DNA of 34,487 nucleotides from an uncultured Nitrospira sp. (GCA_946479785.1 CAMLHQ010000034.1:1-34487), one strand, 5' to 3'; counted from the stretch's first letter, positions 9,225 to 17,679 are shown. Notes: generated by a model not told the origin, from the sequence alone. Numbers and translations are program-made.

Positions 9225-11552
9225 ATGCAGGCCAAACCCCCGACTCAGAATTTGCAGGAACTGCAGCAGAAGGTGGAGTTCGCGGAACACGTCAAACGGA
9301 TCACCAATCAGATCCACGCCGCCAGCAACCTAGACCAAATTCTCCTCGACCTGCACAAAGATATCCTGAGCCTCTTCGACGCCGAGGACCTAACCCTCTT
9401 CGCCTTCGATGCGGATAAAAAAGAGATTTTCTACAAGGTGCCCCACATCGATACGATCGAAGAGGTCCGCATTCCGATCACTGAGCAGAGCTTGGCGGGA
9501 TTCTGCGCTAAATATCTACGCCCGGTGAACATAGTCGACGCATACAATACCGCGGAACTGCAAGGCATTCACCCCGCCCTCACCCACGATAGCTCCTACG
9601 ACAAACGCACAGGCTTCAAGACCAAGCAAGTCTTGACCTACCCCATCGTCGCCGACAATAAGTACCTCATGGGCGTCCTCCAACTGCTCAACAAGAAAAG
9701 CGGGCTCCGCTTTACGAGAAAGGACGAAGAATCCGTCGCCGAAGTCGCGAAGGCCCTGGGAATTGCGTTCTTCAATCTCAAAAAAGTCACGACGAAGAAA
9801 ACCTCGACCAAGTTCGATCTGCTCGTGACGAACGGCAAGATTTCCCAAAACGAACTCGATAACGCCATCGCCGAAGCCAGAAAGAGTATTTCCTCCGACC
9901 TCGAAAGTATCCTGATCGAAAAGTACAAGGTCCCCAAACTCGACATCGGCAAATCCATCGCACAATTTCACAAGTGTCCCTACATCGAATACAGCGAACG
10001 GACCCTTGTCGACATTGAACTGCTCAGGAATCTCAACGTCGACTATTTGAAGAAGAATCACTGGATGCCGCTCAAACGGGATCGCACGGCGATTGAAATT
10101 TTGACGGACGATCCTGGAGATCTCGATCGAGTTGCGGACATCAAACGCACCTTCCCTGGCCTGAATATCCGCTTCGCCGTGAGCCTCAGACGTGACATTT
10201 CCCAGTTTTTGAACTCGGCGACCGGCGGGGGAGATTCCGGAACCGGGCGCAAACTCGATGAAAACGTTTCCGACATTCTCGGCGAGTTGGTCACAGAATC
10301 CCAGGCCGAGGCGATGGAAGAATCCGGCCTCGGCGGAGGGCTCGACGAAAACGACAGCGCCATCGTCCGCCTAGCGAATCAAATCATCGCCGATGCCTAT
10401 CGGCAGAACGCATCGGATATCCATATCGAACCGTATGGAGAGAAACGTGAAACCCTGGTGCGGTTCCGGGTAGACGGTGATTGCTTCGAGTACATGAAGA
10501 TCCCCCAAAGCTATCGGCGCGCAATCGTCTCACGTCTGAAAATCATGGCGAGTCTCGACATCGCCGAACGCCGCAAGCCACAGGACGGCAAGATCAAATT
10601 CAAACTCAGTGAAACCAGAGATATCGAGCTCCGCGTCGCCACCATTCCGACCGCCGGCTACAACGAAGACGTGGTCATGCGCATTCTGGCGGCCAGCGAG
10701 CCGCTTCCGCTCGATAAGATGGGCTTTTCGGATCGCAATCTGAAGGCGATCAAGGAAATCGCCGAAAAACCCTATGGCATTATCCTCTGCGTGGGACCGA
10801 CCGGTTCAGGTAAAACGACAACTCTGCACTCGGTCCTTGGCTTTATCAATACGCCCGACATCAAGATCTGGACGGCTGAAGATCCGGTCGAAATCACGCA
10901 ATACGGCCTCAGGCAGGTCCAGGTCCAACCAAAAATCGATTTCACGTTCGCCAAAGCCATGCGGGCATTCCTCCGAGCCGACCCGGACGTGATCATGGTG
11001 GGCGAAATGCGGGATAAAGAAACGGCCGAGATCGGCATCGAAGCATCGCTGACCGGCCACTTGGTCTTGAGCACTCTCCATACGAACAGTGCCGTCGAGA
11101 CTGTCACCCGATTGCTCGACATGGGGTGCGATTCATTCAGTTTCGCTGACGCGATGCTGGGCGTGCTCGCCCAGCGCCTCGCGCGCCGAGTCTGCAAGGA
11201 CTGCAAGGAACAGTACGTCGGGACCAAGGAAGAATACGAAGAAATTCGTCAAGGCTACACCCCGGAGTCCTGGGACAAACTCGGCATCCCTCAAGACAAC
11301 ACGTTTCGCCTCTCACGCGGCAAGGGCTGCGAGAACTGCAACCGCAGTGGATTCAAAGGCCGTGTCGCTCTGCACGAATTATTGTTGGGAACGGACAAGT
11401 TGAAGCGGCTGATTCAAACCAAGGCCAAGACGGAAGAAATGGTCAAAGCCGCGATCGAAGATGGTATGACCACGCTCATGCAGGACGGGATTCAGAAATG
11501 TTTACAGGGACTGACGACCTTCAAGGAAGTCAAGGCTGTCGCCATCAAGTAG
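9225..11552 (+). CDS. GAF-MshEN-ATPase fusion, PilB/GspE type
   Basis: Hexameric motor ATPase of type IV pilus or type II secretion systems, here with an added sensor. It has 775 residues against about 570 for ordinary PilB. Residues ~15-175 read as a GAF domain (LDQILLDLHKDILSLFDAED through GVLQLLNKK). Residues ~195-340 resemble the MshEN/T2SSE N-terminal domain, but the RLG and terminal Gln of the c-di-GMP motif are absent. The ATPase core follows: Walker A GPTGSGKTTT near 524, the Asp-box-like WTAEDPVEI, Walker B-type DPDVIMVGEMRD near 586, His-box LSTLHTNSA, and a zinc tetracysteine (CKDC near 656, CENC near 703). The start has TAGGAG seven bases upstream; GTG 9204 is less likely. No other pilus genes are adjacent. 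Confidence 0.92.
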   Translation: MQAKPPTQNLQELQQKVEFAEHVKRITNQIHAASNLDQILLDLHKDILSLFDAEDLTLFAFDADKKEIFYKVPHIDTIEEVRIPITEQSLAGFCAKYLRPVNIVDAYNTAELQGIHPALTHDSSYDKRTGFKTKQVLTYPIVADNKYLMGVLQLLNKKSGLRFTRKDEESVAEVAKALGIAFFNLKKVTTKKTSTKFDLLVTNGKISQNELDNAIAEARKSISSDLESILIEKYKVPKLDIGKSIAQFHKCPYIEYSERTLVDIELLRNLNVDYLKKNHWMPLKRDRTAIEILTDDPGDLDRVADIKRTFPGLNIRFAVSLRRDISQFLNSATGGGDSGTGRKLDENVSDILGELVTESQAEAMEESGLGGGLDENDSAIVRLANQIIADAYRQNASDIHIEPYGEKRETLVRFRVDGDCFEYMKIPQSYRRAIVSRLKIMASLDIAERRKPQDGKIKFKLSETRDIELRVATIPTAGYNEDVVMRILAASEPLPLDKMGFSDRNLKAIKEIAEKPYGIILCVGPTGSGKTTTLHSVLGFINTPDIKIWTAEDPVEITQYGLRQVQVQPKIDFTFAKAMRAFLRADPDVIMVGEMRDKETAEIGIEASLTGHLVLSTLHTNSAVETVTRLLDMGCDSFSFADAMLGVLAQRLARRVCKDCKEQYVGTKEEYEEIRQGYTPESWDKLGIPQDNTFRLSRGKGCENCNRSGFKGRVALHELLLGTDKLKRLIQTKAKTEEMVKAAIEDGMTTLMQDGIQKCLQGLTTFKEVKAVAIK

Positions 11553-11557
11553 CGCGC

Positions 11558-11589
11558 GGAGGATCTCAGCCCTGCCGCTGAGATCCTCC
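11558..11589 (+). terminator. hairpin terminator after the GAF-PilB gene
   Basis: A perfect 12-bp stem (GGAGGATCTCAG with CTGAGATCCTCC) and an 8-base loop begin six bases after the stop codon. No long T run follows. It lies between convergent genes, so it may serve both strands. Confidence 0.7.
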
Positions 11590-11683
11590 CTCTCGTCGCA
11601 TCAACTCCACTTTCGGTAAAATGAGTCTCTCACCCACCTCGTGGCGGGAGAACAGCTATCATCACGGTGTTAGAGGGGAGATG

Positions 11684-12061
11684 TTAGACGCAGGCGCTTG
11701 CCGCGCGCGAGAGGAACCTCTTGAGGCGGGACTCCGCTGACAACGAAACCGATATGAATTCCAGCCCAAACAACTGATCATTGCCCCATCTGACGGTGGC
11801 ATCGAGCTGCATAGCAGTTAACTGGTCAGGAATCCGCAAACTCACTGCCAGGTGGTCCCCGGGTTTCATCGCCGCAATACTCATCACCTTGGCCCCCCTC
11901 AGCGAGACGTCGAGGACGACGCCCAGCCCGTTGCGATCAACAGCTGTCCATCGCTTCAACCCAAGGAGAGAAAATGCGCAGGCGAAGGGAGCCGAAACCC
12001 GTAGACGCGGGTACCGGCGCAACTCCAAACTCGCATCCCCTTGTCGTTGAAGAAAGGCCAT
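11684..12061 (-). CDS. PilZ domain protein (second of tandem pair)
   Basis: A 125-residue, single-domain PilZ protein. The c-di-GMP-binding motifs are present: RRYPR near residues 15-19 (RxxxR) and DVSLRG near 50 (DxSxxG). The rest fits the PilZ barrel, ending with a helix containing RLKRFL. It starts five bases after the stop of the upstream PilZ gene, so the two are almost certainly one transcript. It faces the GAF-PilB gene tail to tail. The ribosome site is weak (TAGAA), which suggests translational coupling. PilZ proteins relay c-di-GMP to pili, exopolysaccharide or flagella; the target here is unknown. Confidence 0.88.
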   Translation of the reverse strand: MAFLQRQGDASLELRRYPRLRVSAPFACAFSLLGLKRWTAVDRNGLGVVLDVSLRGAKVMSIAAMKPGDHLAVSLRIPDQLTAMQLDATVRWGNDQLFGLEFISVSLSAESRLKRFLSRAASACV

Positions 12062-12066
12062 GTGTT

Positions 12067-12450
12067 CTATGCGATGGTTCTCGACGCGATGGCGACAAAC
12101 CTTTTCAGCCGATCATGTGCGTCAAACGACAGCCGCCGAAACGCGAGGCCATAGAATTGATCTTTGGTCCACCGCACGATGGCGACCGCGATGTCAGCTG
12201 ATCGGATCTGCTTGGGAAGTCGCAGGCTCAGCATCACTTCGTCGCCGGGCTTGATCGGGGCCTCCGTGCTCACCCGTGCCCCTCGTATGGAGAGATCGTA
12301 GACTAACCCCACCGTGATTGTCGGCCTCCTCAACCACCGTCTTGATCGAACCGGTGAGAGGGCACAGGCGAAGGGAGTCGGGATGCGGACACGCGGATGC
12401 CGTCGAAAGCGATTCAATGCGGAAGGCCGCGGCACATCCGGCTCCATCAT
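12067..12450 (-). CDS. PilZ domain protein (first of tandem pair)
   Basis: PilZ protein of about 127 residues. RRHPR (RxxxR) and DLSIRG (DxSxxG) are both intact, so c-di-GMP binding is plausible. It closely resembles the downstream protein along its length (PTPFACALS against SAPFACAFS; KPGDEVMLSLRLP against KPGDHLAVSLRIP; RLKRFV against RLKRFL), indicating a tandem duplication followed by divergence. The start is uncertain: ATGs at 12450 and 12447 sit behind AAGGA, with 12462 and a GTG at 12477 also in frame. Expected to be cotranscribed with the second copy. Confidence 0.86.
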   Translation of the reverse strand: MMEPDVPRPSALNRFRRHPRVRIPTPFACALSPVRSRRWLRRPTITVGLVYDLSIRGARVSTEAPIKPGDEVMLSLRLPKQIRSADIAVAIVRWTKDQFYGLAFRRLSFDAHDRLKRFVAIASRTIA

Positions 12451-12594
12451 TTGTCCTTGCATGGCCTTACTGTACACAAGGACTGAGTAATCAGAAAATG
12501 TTTTTTGACATTGCGACAGAAGCCGTACCGCTTCAACACGGAAGGAGGTTCTGTCAAAGTTTGAATCGATGGAGCGCCTTCAAGCAGAGACTTC

Positions 12595-12957
12595 TCAGGC
12601 GTCTCGGTGGACCGTGGCTGGAGTAAAAGCCGGTAGACACACTGCAATATATTCGGCTCCGTCAGGCCCTGGAGAGCTATACCGGATCCATTCACCGCGC
12701 GAGGTAATGATGGCCTCGCCGGCGCGAACCTCATGCACGGTGGTTTTCGTTTCTACGCGCAGCATACCGCGGAGCACGACAGTATATTCGTCGAACTCCG
12801 GGGTCTGGCCCGGTTCCACCCATCCAGAAGGACTTTGCATGCGCGCGATACTGACGTCTGCAGTCTTGCTATTCACTAAGCCGACGAATTCTTCAATGAG
12901 CTTGGGTTTGGTGCCCGCAGCCTCGATCACGGTACAACGTTCAATCTTGAAGGCCAT
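12595..12957 (-). CDS. small cupin-domain protein
   Basis: 120 residues forming a single cupin barrel. The centre reads EFDEYTVVLRGMLRVE, then VRAGEAIITSRGEWIRYSSP, in the usual two-motif order. The metal-ligand His pair of motif 1 is not clearly present (EFDEY stands where HxH is common), so it may bind a ligand without metal or act as a sensor. The substrate is unknown. The ATG is preceded by GGGA about six bases upstream. Single-gene unit between the PilZ pair and a small exported protein gene. Confidence 0.75.
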   Translation of the reverse strand: MAFKIERCTVIEAAGTKPKLIEEFVGLVNSKTADVSIARMQSPSGWVEPGQTPEFDEYTVVLRGMLRVETKTTVHEVRAGEAIITSRGEWIRYSSPGPDGAEYIAVCLPAFTPATVHRDA

Positions 12958-13007
12958 GTAATTCCCATCTCCCCCTACATAGGCGTCGCCGTGGATGATG
13001 CCGCATG

Positions 13008-13361
13008 CTATTTTTCCAGAACCTTGAACGACATCGGTTTGCTTGCCTCGCTACACGTTCCATCTTTCAGGCATGCCTGAACAGTGGCCTGCCATCTCCC
13101 AGGTTTGACCGCGCCGACTTCCTGGCATGACACCTGAGCAGTTGGAGCCTTTACGATATGGGTCGTCTTGTCAGGAGTGTGACGATCACTGACCATCCAA
13201 ATTGTCACCCGATACTCCGCAACCCTCCAGTAATCCGCGCTTTGATTCCAGGAAATCGTACAGGTAGGTTTGACGACTGGTGTCGCGGAACAGGCGACTC
13301 CAGCCATGACCACACACAGTGCCGACTGAGTGAGATTCAACAGTAGCCGTGAATTCGTCAT
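13008..13361 (-). CDS. small exported protein, possible lipoprotein
   Basis: 117 residues. The N terminus MTNSRLLLNLTQSALCVVMAG is a signal sequence, and Cys lies at MAGVAC, an imperfect lipobox, so lipidation is uncertain. The mature part is beta-rich, with Cys residues that could pair (PTCTISW, VSCQEVG, QACLKDGTC); the SADYWRVAEYRVTIW segment resembles a fibronectin type III-like strand pattern. I do not recognise a specific family. The chosen ATG has AGAGGAG five bases upstream; the longer frame up to 13463 lacks such a site. It is followed upstream by another lipoprotein gene on the same strand. Confidence 0.65.
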   Translation of the reverse strand: MTNSRLLLNLTQSALCVVMAGVACSATPVVKPTCTISWNQSADYWRVAEYRVTIWMVSDRHTPDKTTHIVKAPTAQVSCQEVGAVKPGRWQATVQACLKDGTCSEASKPMSFKVLEK

Positions 13362-13466
13362 GAACTCTCCTCTTCGGAGCATCCACAAGCCAACGGGAAC
13401 AGCCTTTTGCAATCTACGGAGGGGCGATAGACGGTGGAAATTATCAGAGAATTGGATGCCCAACAG

Positions 13467-13709
13467 CTAGGGTGTGGCCTGAGATGCCTGTTCGGCCGTT
13501 CGTTCTGCGGCCTGACCTAGTGTCCCTTCGACGCCTCGAGCTTTGTCCATCGGCCCCTTGATCCCCTCGACCGTCTGCTGTACGGCTTGCTCAACCGTTC
13601 CGGCTGGCTGCGAAACTTTCGATTGATCGGCCGTCTTGTCCCGCTGACAACCCCATAATCCGATCGTGACCATCGTAATCGACATCCAGAGACAGACACT
13701 CGGTTTCAT
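13467..13709 (-). CDS. small lipoprotein with helical mature region
   Basis: 80 residues. The signal peptide ends in a good lipobox, GLWGC, with Cys at about residue 21. The mature region is rich in Gln, Ala, Glu and Lys (for example VEQAVQQTVEGIKGPMDKA and LGQAAERTAEQASQ), which suggests an amphipathic helix. It has no recognised function. The ATG at 13709 has AGGAGGAG upstream. It lies 105 bases upstream of the other small exported protein gene and may be cotranscribed with it. Confidence 0.7.
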   Translation of the reverse strand: MKPSVCLWMSITMVTIGLWGCQRDKTADQSKVSQPAGTVEQAVQQTVEGIKGPMDKARGVEGTLGQAAERTAEQASQATP

Positions 13710-13911
13710 AATGGGCTCCTCCTCCGTACGAGTATACAAGAGTTGTCTTTGGAACAAATCTCTTTTCTTAACCACCGCGTTATTCAGACCATCATCAGTA
13801 CTTTCAAACGCTTGAAAACGGTGGCCCCCTCTTTTGGGGTATGGGTCTCACCGATCCAATCACTGTACGCTGGCGTCCTACAACCGACAAACCCGCAAAG
13901 GAGCAGCTGGC

Positions 13912-14676
13912 ATGAGAGACCGGAAGGCGTGCGCGTTCATAACCAGGATGTGTCTCGCCGTTCCGTTGATAGTCATGCCGATGATCTCCCGGGCCGAACC
14001 AATTGATGATGCGTCGGAGACGGGGCGCCTGCTGGCCATTCTGCTCGATGCAGGACGAGGCGCGATTGCGAAGAATCAAGACCTGATCAACGATGCATCC
14101 AAAGCGAATAAAGGTTATACCTCCGAGGTGTTCGAACGGCAGGTTGCGGAAGACTTCCAGCGACGAACCGGAATCGCCCTCACTAATCTTGAAGGGGCGC
14201 AGATTCCTCTAATGGCGAAACCACTTCTTTCTCGCCTCATGCAAGAAGCAAAGAAAACCATCGACACCTATCAATCCGTCATCAATGTGCCCGGATTTGC
14301 CTACAAAGGCCTCATCCCTGCCACGTTCGGAACCGAAACTGCCACCCGATTCCAATCATGGTCCGGCATCTATCTGAAACAAACTGCTCCATCGCATCTT
14401 ATTCGCAACCCCAGAAACAAACCGGACGACTATGAGTCAGCCTCCTTCTCACGGTTCCCTAACTCCTACTCCCAACAGGTTCCGGACAAGGTCTTTTCGG
14501 AAATCACTGATGATGGGAAATATGTTCGCGTGCTGCTTCCATTGTTCTATCAACAGGCCTGCCTAGCCTGCCATGGAGAACCGAAGGGGCAACGAGACAT
14601 TTCCGGCTATCCCCGGGAAGGGGCCAAAGAAGGCGAGTTAGGAGGGGCGATCAGCGTCAAGGTCCCCATGAAGTAG
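13912..14676 (+). CDS. Tll0287-like (DUF3365) periplasmic haem protein
   Basis: 254 residues. A signal peptide (MRDRKACAFITRMCLAVPLIVMPMISRA) is followed by a mature protein matching the DUF3365/Tll0287-like fold, a PAS-like haem-binding domain. The haem c motif CLACH is at residues 217-221, and the family-typical C-terminal GELGGAISVKVPM follows. An internal pattern FRFPNSYS-like (FSRFPNSYSQQVPD) precedes it. The start has AAGGAG upstream. Likely a periplasmic mono-haem sensor or electron carrier; partners are not visible. A second member of the family lies at 27956-28501. Confidence 0.85.
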   Translation: MRDRKACAFITRMCLAVPLIVMPMISRAEPIDDASETGRLLAILLDAGRGAIAKNQDLINDASKANKGYTSEVFERQVAEDFQRRTGIALTNLEGAQIPLMAKPLLSRLMQEAKKTIDTYQSVINVPGFAYKGLIPATFGTETATRFQSWSGIYLKQTAPSHLIRNPRNKPDDYESASFSRFPNSYSQQVPDKVFSEITDDGKYVRVLLPLFYQQACLACHGEPKGQRDISGYPREGAKEGELGGAISVKVPMK

Positions 14677-14980
14677 AACCGTTCACCGCACGAATACACT
14701 GATGTAATTACTCGGAGCGTCCATCAGTACCACCGGTTTGACCTCCGCTGCAGTCGCATGTTAGACTATGCCTTCGTACGAGCCACGTTTTGATCCCTCG
14801 CGCGTTCGCACTCCCGTTCATCTTTTGCGCGGTTTTCCCAAGTACGGGATGCTCTTACGTCCTACCATGAGACCCGTCATGGTGCGTCACCTGATCGTCG
14901 ACGTTTCCGGATCTGCATACACCAAGACCCATGCCACGTGGCACGGCACGAGTCGGCAATAGGGCAGAAGGAGCGGCATT
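14677..14980. other. intergenic stretch without a supported gene
   Basis: About 300 bases after the haem protein gene. A 64-codon plus-strand frame exists here (14768-14962), but it has no ribosome site and no recognisable protein character. I see no strong hairpin or repeat. Confidence 0.5.
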
Positions 14981-15262
14981 ATGAAGCTTTCTGGGGCATG
15001 GAGAAGCGGTAAGCCAGGCAAGAAGAAAACCCGACCGGCTTATCGGCCAAAAATCCGATGGGAGTTGCTGGGATTATCGAATCCTGACACCGATGAACCC
15101 GCGACCTCGATTGAGACCATCCGAAAGGAAGTCTCCTCCCTGGCCAGTCGCGGATTTGGACAGGGAACCCGCTCGCGTTCCACTAATCAAGGCGTCAAAT
15201 CTCACGAGAAGAGCCCTCATGCGGCTTCGAGACGACCCAAGCGCCGCGGAGCGACCGAGTAG
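14981..15262 (+). CDS. small basic hypothetical protein
   Basis: 93 residues, very rich in Lys, Arg and Ser, with no membrane segment or known motif. The N terminus is strongly basic (SGKPGKKKTRPAYRPKIRW), the middle is acidic and helical (SIETIRKEVSSLASRG), and the C terminus is again basic (ASRRPKRRG). AGAAGGAG lies seven bases before the ATG, which is the main support for a real gene. Its TAG stop is in the same frame as the small ORF that follows 48 bases later. A nucleic-acid-binding role is possible from charge alone but unproven. Confidence 0.5.
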   Translation: MKLSGAWRSGKPGKKKTRPAYRPKIRWELLGLSNPDTDEPATSIETIRKEVSSLASRGFGQGTRSRSTNQGVKSHEKSPHAASRRPKRRGATE

Positions 15263-15310
15263 ATACCGGCACACATACGAACCGATCGAAATCTTAACAG
15301 GGAGGACGCC

Positions 15311-15499
15311 ATCGGACGCGCAGGAAAAACGACACTCGCAAAACGTGACCGCGAAAAGGCCTTGCAGATGAATCGGAAAGAGAAGGAGGCGAAGCGTGCG
15401 CTTCGCAAAGCCGTGAAGCCTCCCCGCACCGAGAAGCCTGAAGGAGAAGATCCGGATTTGGCCGGGCTGCATTGGGGGCCGCAAGCTCCCTTATACTAG
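15311..15499 (+). CDS. small basic protein, apparent ATC start
   Basis: A 62-residue frame that a standard start-codon search misses. It reads GRAGKTTLAKRDREKALQMN, then an alternating Lys/Glu/Arg/Ala helix (RKEKEAKRALRKAV), then a proline-rich link and EDPDLAGLHWGPQAPLY. The pattern of an N-terminal TLAKRxRE, a charged helix and a C-terminal EDPDLAGIxxGPQ resembles small conserved proteins I have seen in many bacteria. No ATG, GTG or TTG occurs between the upstream in-frame TAG (15260) and this domain, but GGGAGG sits five bases before ATC at 15311. Either ATC is the start or one base (ATG to ATC) differs from the true sequence. The ATG at 15368 would lose a third of the protein. Confidence 0.6.
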   Translation: MGRAGKTTLAKRDREKALQMNRKEKEAKRALRKAVKPPRTEKPEGEDPDLAGLHWGPQAPLY

Positions 15500-15518
15500 C
15501 TAGCCCTCGCCCTTTCTG

Positions 15519-15857
15519 CTAAGCGGAAGGAACGAACCGGTCCGCAGAGAACCCACCGCGCAACTGTTCTGTCACGAGGCGCCGGTAGTCCACCTTCTCT
15601 TTGAGCATAAGGACCAGCCCCTCCGCATCGACCATGATGAGGAGTGCGTCTTCTGCCACGAGCATCCGATCCGGATCGCCAAGATTGATTCGATATTGGG
15701 TCCGGCCATCAGGATTTCGGCTAGGTCCGACCACCAGCTCCGTCAATCCATCGATCACGCCTTCTTGGGCGTTCTCACGAAGCCGGACTCTCGTTCCGTT
15801 CGGAATTCTCCTCCAGCTGTTCCCTGCCTTGACTGATCCTGTCTGAACCTCTTGCAT
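15519..15857 (-). CDS. hypothetical protein with SH3-like pattern
   Basis: 112 residues, cytoplasmic, not recognised. The N-terminal half (IPNGTRVRLRENAQEGVIDG to RTQYRINLGDPDRMLVAEDALL) has the alternating turn and strand character of small barrel domains such as KOW/SH3-like folds; this is an impression only. The C-terminal part includes VLMLKEKVDYRRLVTEQLR. The ATG has AAAGGA six bases upstream. It lies 72 bases upstream of the helicase's 3' end on the same strand, and its 3' end converges with the ATC-start gene. Confidence 0.65.
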   Translation of the reverse strand: MQEVQTGSVKAGNSWRRIPNGTRVRLRENAQEGVIDGLTELVVGPSRNPDGRTQYRINLGDPDRMLVAEDALLIMVDAEGLVLMLKEKVDYRRLVTEQLRGGFSADRFVPSA

Positions 15858-15929
15858 GGCATGTCCTTTCGATTATGACGTGTGTGGACACGGAGCGTGC
15901 TACTACCGATGAAGGCTACCGTGGATTGA

Positions 15930-17177
15930 CTAGATTTCCTGCACCGTGGCATGGCTTTCATGACCTTGCACCCTGCCACGGGGCGATCGTCCTGCAGAAG
16001 GCTGCCGATTACGGTGAGATCCCGTTTGCATAGGCCGGTCGGACGATGGTTGCGGACTGCCGGGCGCCAGCGGGACGGCATGCCCTAGCAGACGTTCTAT
16101 GGCACGAAGCTGCAGCGGGTCTTCCGACGTTACAAAACTCGTGGCCCGTCCTGTGGCCTTCATCCGGGCTGTCCGGCCGATTCGATGGACGTAATCTTCA
16201 GGGCAATGCGGTAAATCGAAGTTGATCACGTGACCGATATTGGCCACGTCGATGCCCCGTGCGGCAACGTCGGTCGCAACGAGCACTCGAAAGGCTCCAC
16301 GCTTAAACCCATCCAGAGCGCTTCGTCGTTGGGACAGGCTGCGATCGCCGTGAAGGACGGCAACCCGATGTCCGGCACGGCTTAACACACGCCCCAGTTG
16401 ATCCGCCCGATGCTTGGTACGGGTAAAGACCAACGCGGTCTCCCGCTCCTGCTTCAACAGCGAGAGGAGAAGGTCCGGCTTGCCGTTGTGCGTCGTATAG
16501 TGCAGCGCCTGTGTCACGCCATCCGCCGTCGTGGCCGACGGCGTCACCATGACCCGAACCGGATCATTGACGCTCGCCTGTGCCAACTGCGTCAGATCGG
16601 ACGGCAGTGTGGCGGAGAACAACAGTGTCTGCCGTTCTTCCGGCAGCGCGTTGAGGATTTGATTAATCTGCGGAGCAAACCCCATGTCCAGCATGCGGTC
16701 TGCTTCATCAAGAACCAATATCTTCATAGGAAGCAAATTGACGGTGCCGTTCCACATGTGATCGAGCAACCGTCCGGGCGTCGCAACAAGAATATCCGGT
16801 CGCTGACGGAGGCCCCGCACCTGCGCTTGCATATCGGCTCCTCCCACAATCACCGTCGCGGAGATCCCCAGACGGCAACCGAGTTTATCGATCGTCGTCA
16901 GAATCTGCAGCGCCAGTTCGCGCGTCGGAGCCAATATCAATGCTTGGGGTTCCCCTTTCGGCAATCGAGCCAACCGTTCGATGATCGGGATGACAAACGC
17001 GGCGGTTTTTCCCGTTCCGGTTTGGGCGCAGCCGATCACGTCGCGCCCGGCAAGCGCGGGAGGAATCGCCTGCGCCTGAATTGGAGTTGGGACAGAGAGC
17101 CCTGCCTTAGCGAGATCCTGCACAAGGGGCTCGGACACACCAATAGCGTGAAAATTCAATTGAACAGACGTATTCAC
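15930..17177 (-). CDS. DEAD-box RNA helicase, RhlE-like
   Basis: ATP-dependent RNA helicase, 415 residues. All motifs are visible in order: Q motif (PTPIQAQAIP), I (AQTGTGKT), Ia (APTRELALQ), GG and TPGRL, II (DEAD), III (SAT), IV (LVFTRTK), V (ATDVAARGID) and VI (HRIGRTAR). The short basic C-terminal tail, rich in Arg, Ser and Gly, fits the RhlE subgroup. Such helicases act in ribosome assembly, mRNA decay and cold survival. The start is GTG at 17177 with AAGGA seven bases upstream. Its neighbours include two RRM proteins, a common functional companion. The exact subfamily name is not certain. Confidence 0.93.
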   Translation of the reverse strand: MNTSVQLNFHAIGVSEPLVQDLAKAGLSVPTPIQAQAIPPALAGRDVIGCAQTGTGKTAAFVIPIIERLARLPKGEPQALILAPTRELALQILTTIDKLGCRLGISATVIVGGADMQAQVRGLRQRPDILVATPGRLLDHMWNGTVNLLPMKILVLDEADRMLDMGFAPQINQILNALPEERQTLLFSATLPSDLTQLAQASVNDPVRVMVTPSATTADGVTQALHYTTHNGKPDLLLSLLKQERETALVFTRTKHRADQLGRVLSRAGHRVAVLHGDRSLSQRRSALDGFKRGAFRVLVATDVAARGIDVANIGHVINFDLPHCPEDYVHRIGRTARMKATGRATSFVTSEDPLQLRAIERLLGHAVPLAPGSPQPSSDRPMQTGSHRNRQPSAGRSPRGRVQGHESHATVQEI

Positions 17178-17679
17178 TACTCAATCCTTTCAGTATGATC
17201 GCATGATGACGGGATCAGAGAACCGAGGGGAGAAACAACCAGGAAGGGTGCTACTCCAGACTGGACCTGGTCGCGATGCGATCGCGAAGTCCGTTGTATT
17301 AGGCATATCCCCGGGCCGGACTACTACAGGGGGACATGTAGGCACACATTACAGTATGCCACCCCTGCCGTCAACCTCTTCCTCTATATCTTTTATATCT
17401 TTGACTGACACACCATCGACGCATTCGCTTCGGCGCGTTCGCTATTGTTGTCCAAATATGCTAGGCTAGACTTGTTACAAAGCACGGTCACTATCCTATC
17501 CCTCGCGCCTCCCTCCTCATATTCCCGTGTTCGCGCGATCGATTCCATAGTCTCCTCGGAACGTGCAGTTCAAAAAGAGCCTGTGCCGCAAGTCTCGCAG
17601 AACATGATCATTCGATCGGAATGGGCAACGACGAGTGCCACCTCTATCCGCCCTCACCATAGGAAGGACCCCATAATGC
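17178..17679. other. 500-base divergent intergenic region
   Basis: Between the helicase (minus) and the next gene (plus). No convincing gene. A possible plus-strand promoter is TTGTTG (17445) with TAGACT (17467), 16 bases apart, which would leave a 5' leader of about 200 bases. The stretch at 17376-17406 is rich in T and C. Confidence 0.4.

Noticed and set aside
12504..12558. Inverted pair TTTGACA / TGTCAAA with GACAGAA / TTCTGTC upstream of the PilZ genes
   Set aside because: The arms are short and imperfectly arranged; without conservation data it could be chance.
14768..14962. 64-codon plus-strand frame
   Set aside because: No ribosome site, no homologue-like pattern, and it lies in a stretch with random-looking codons.
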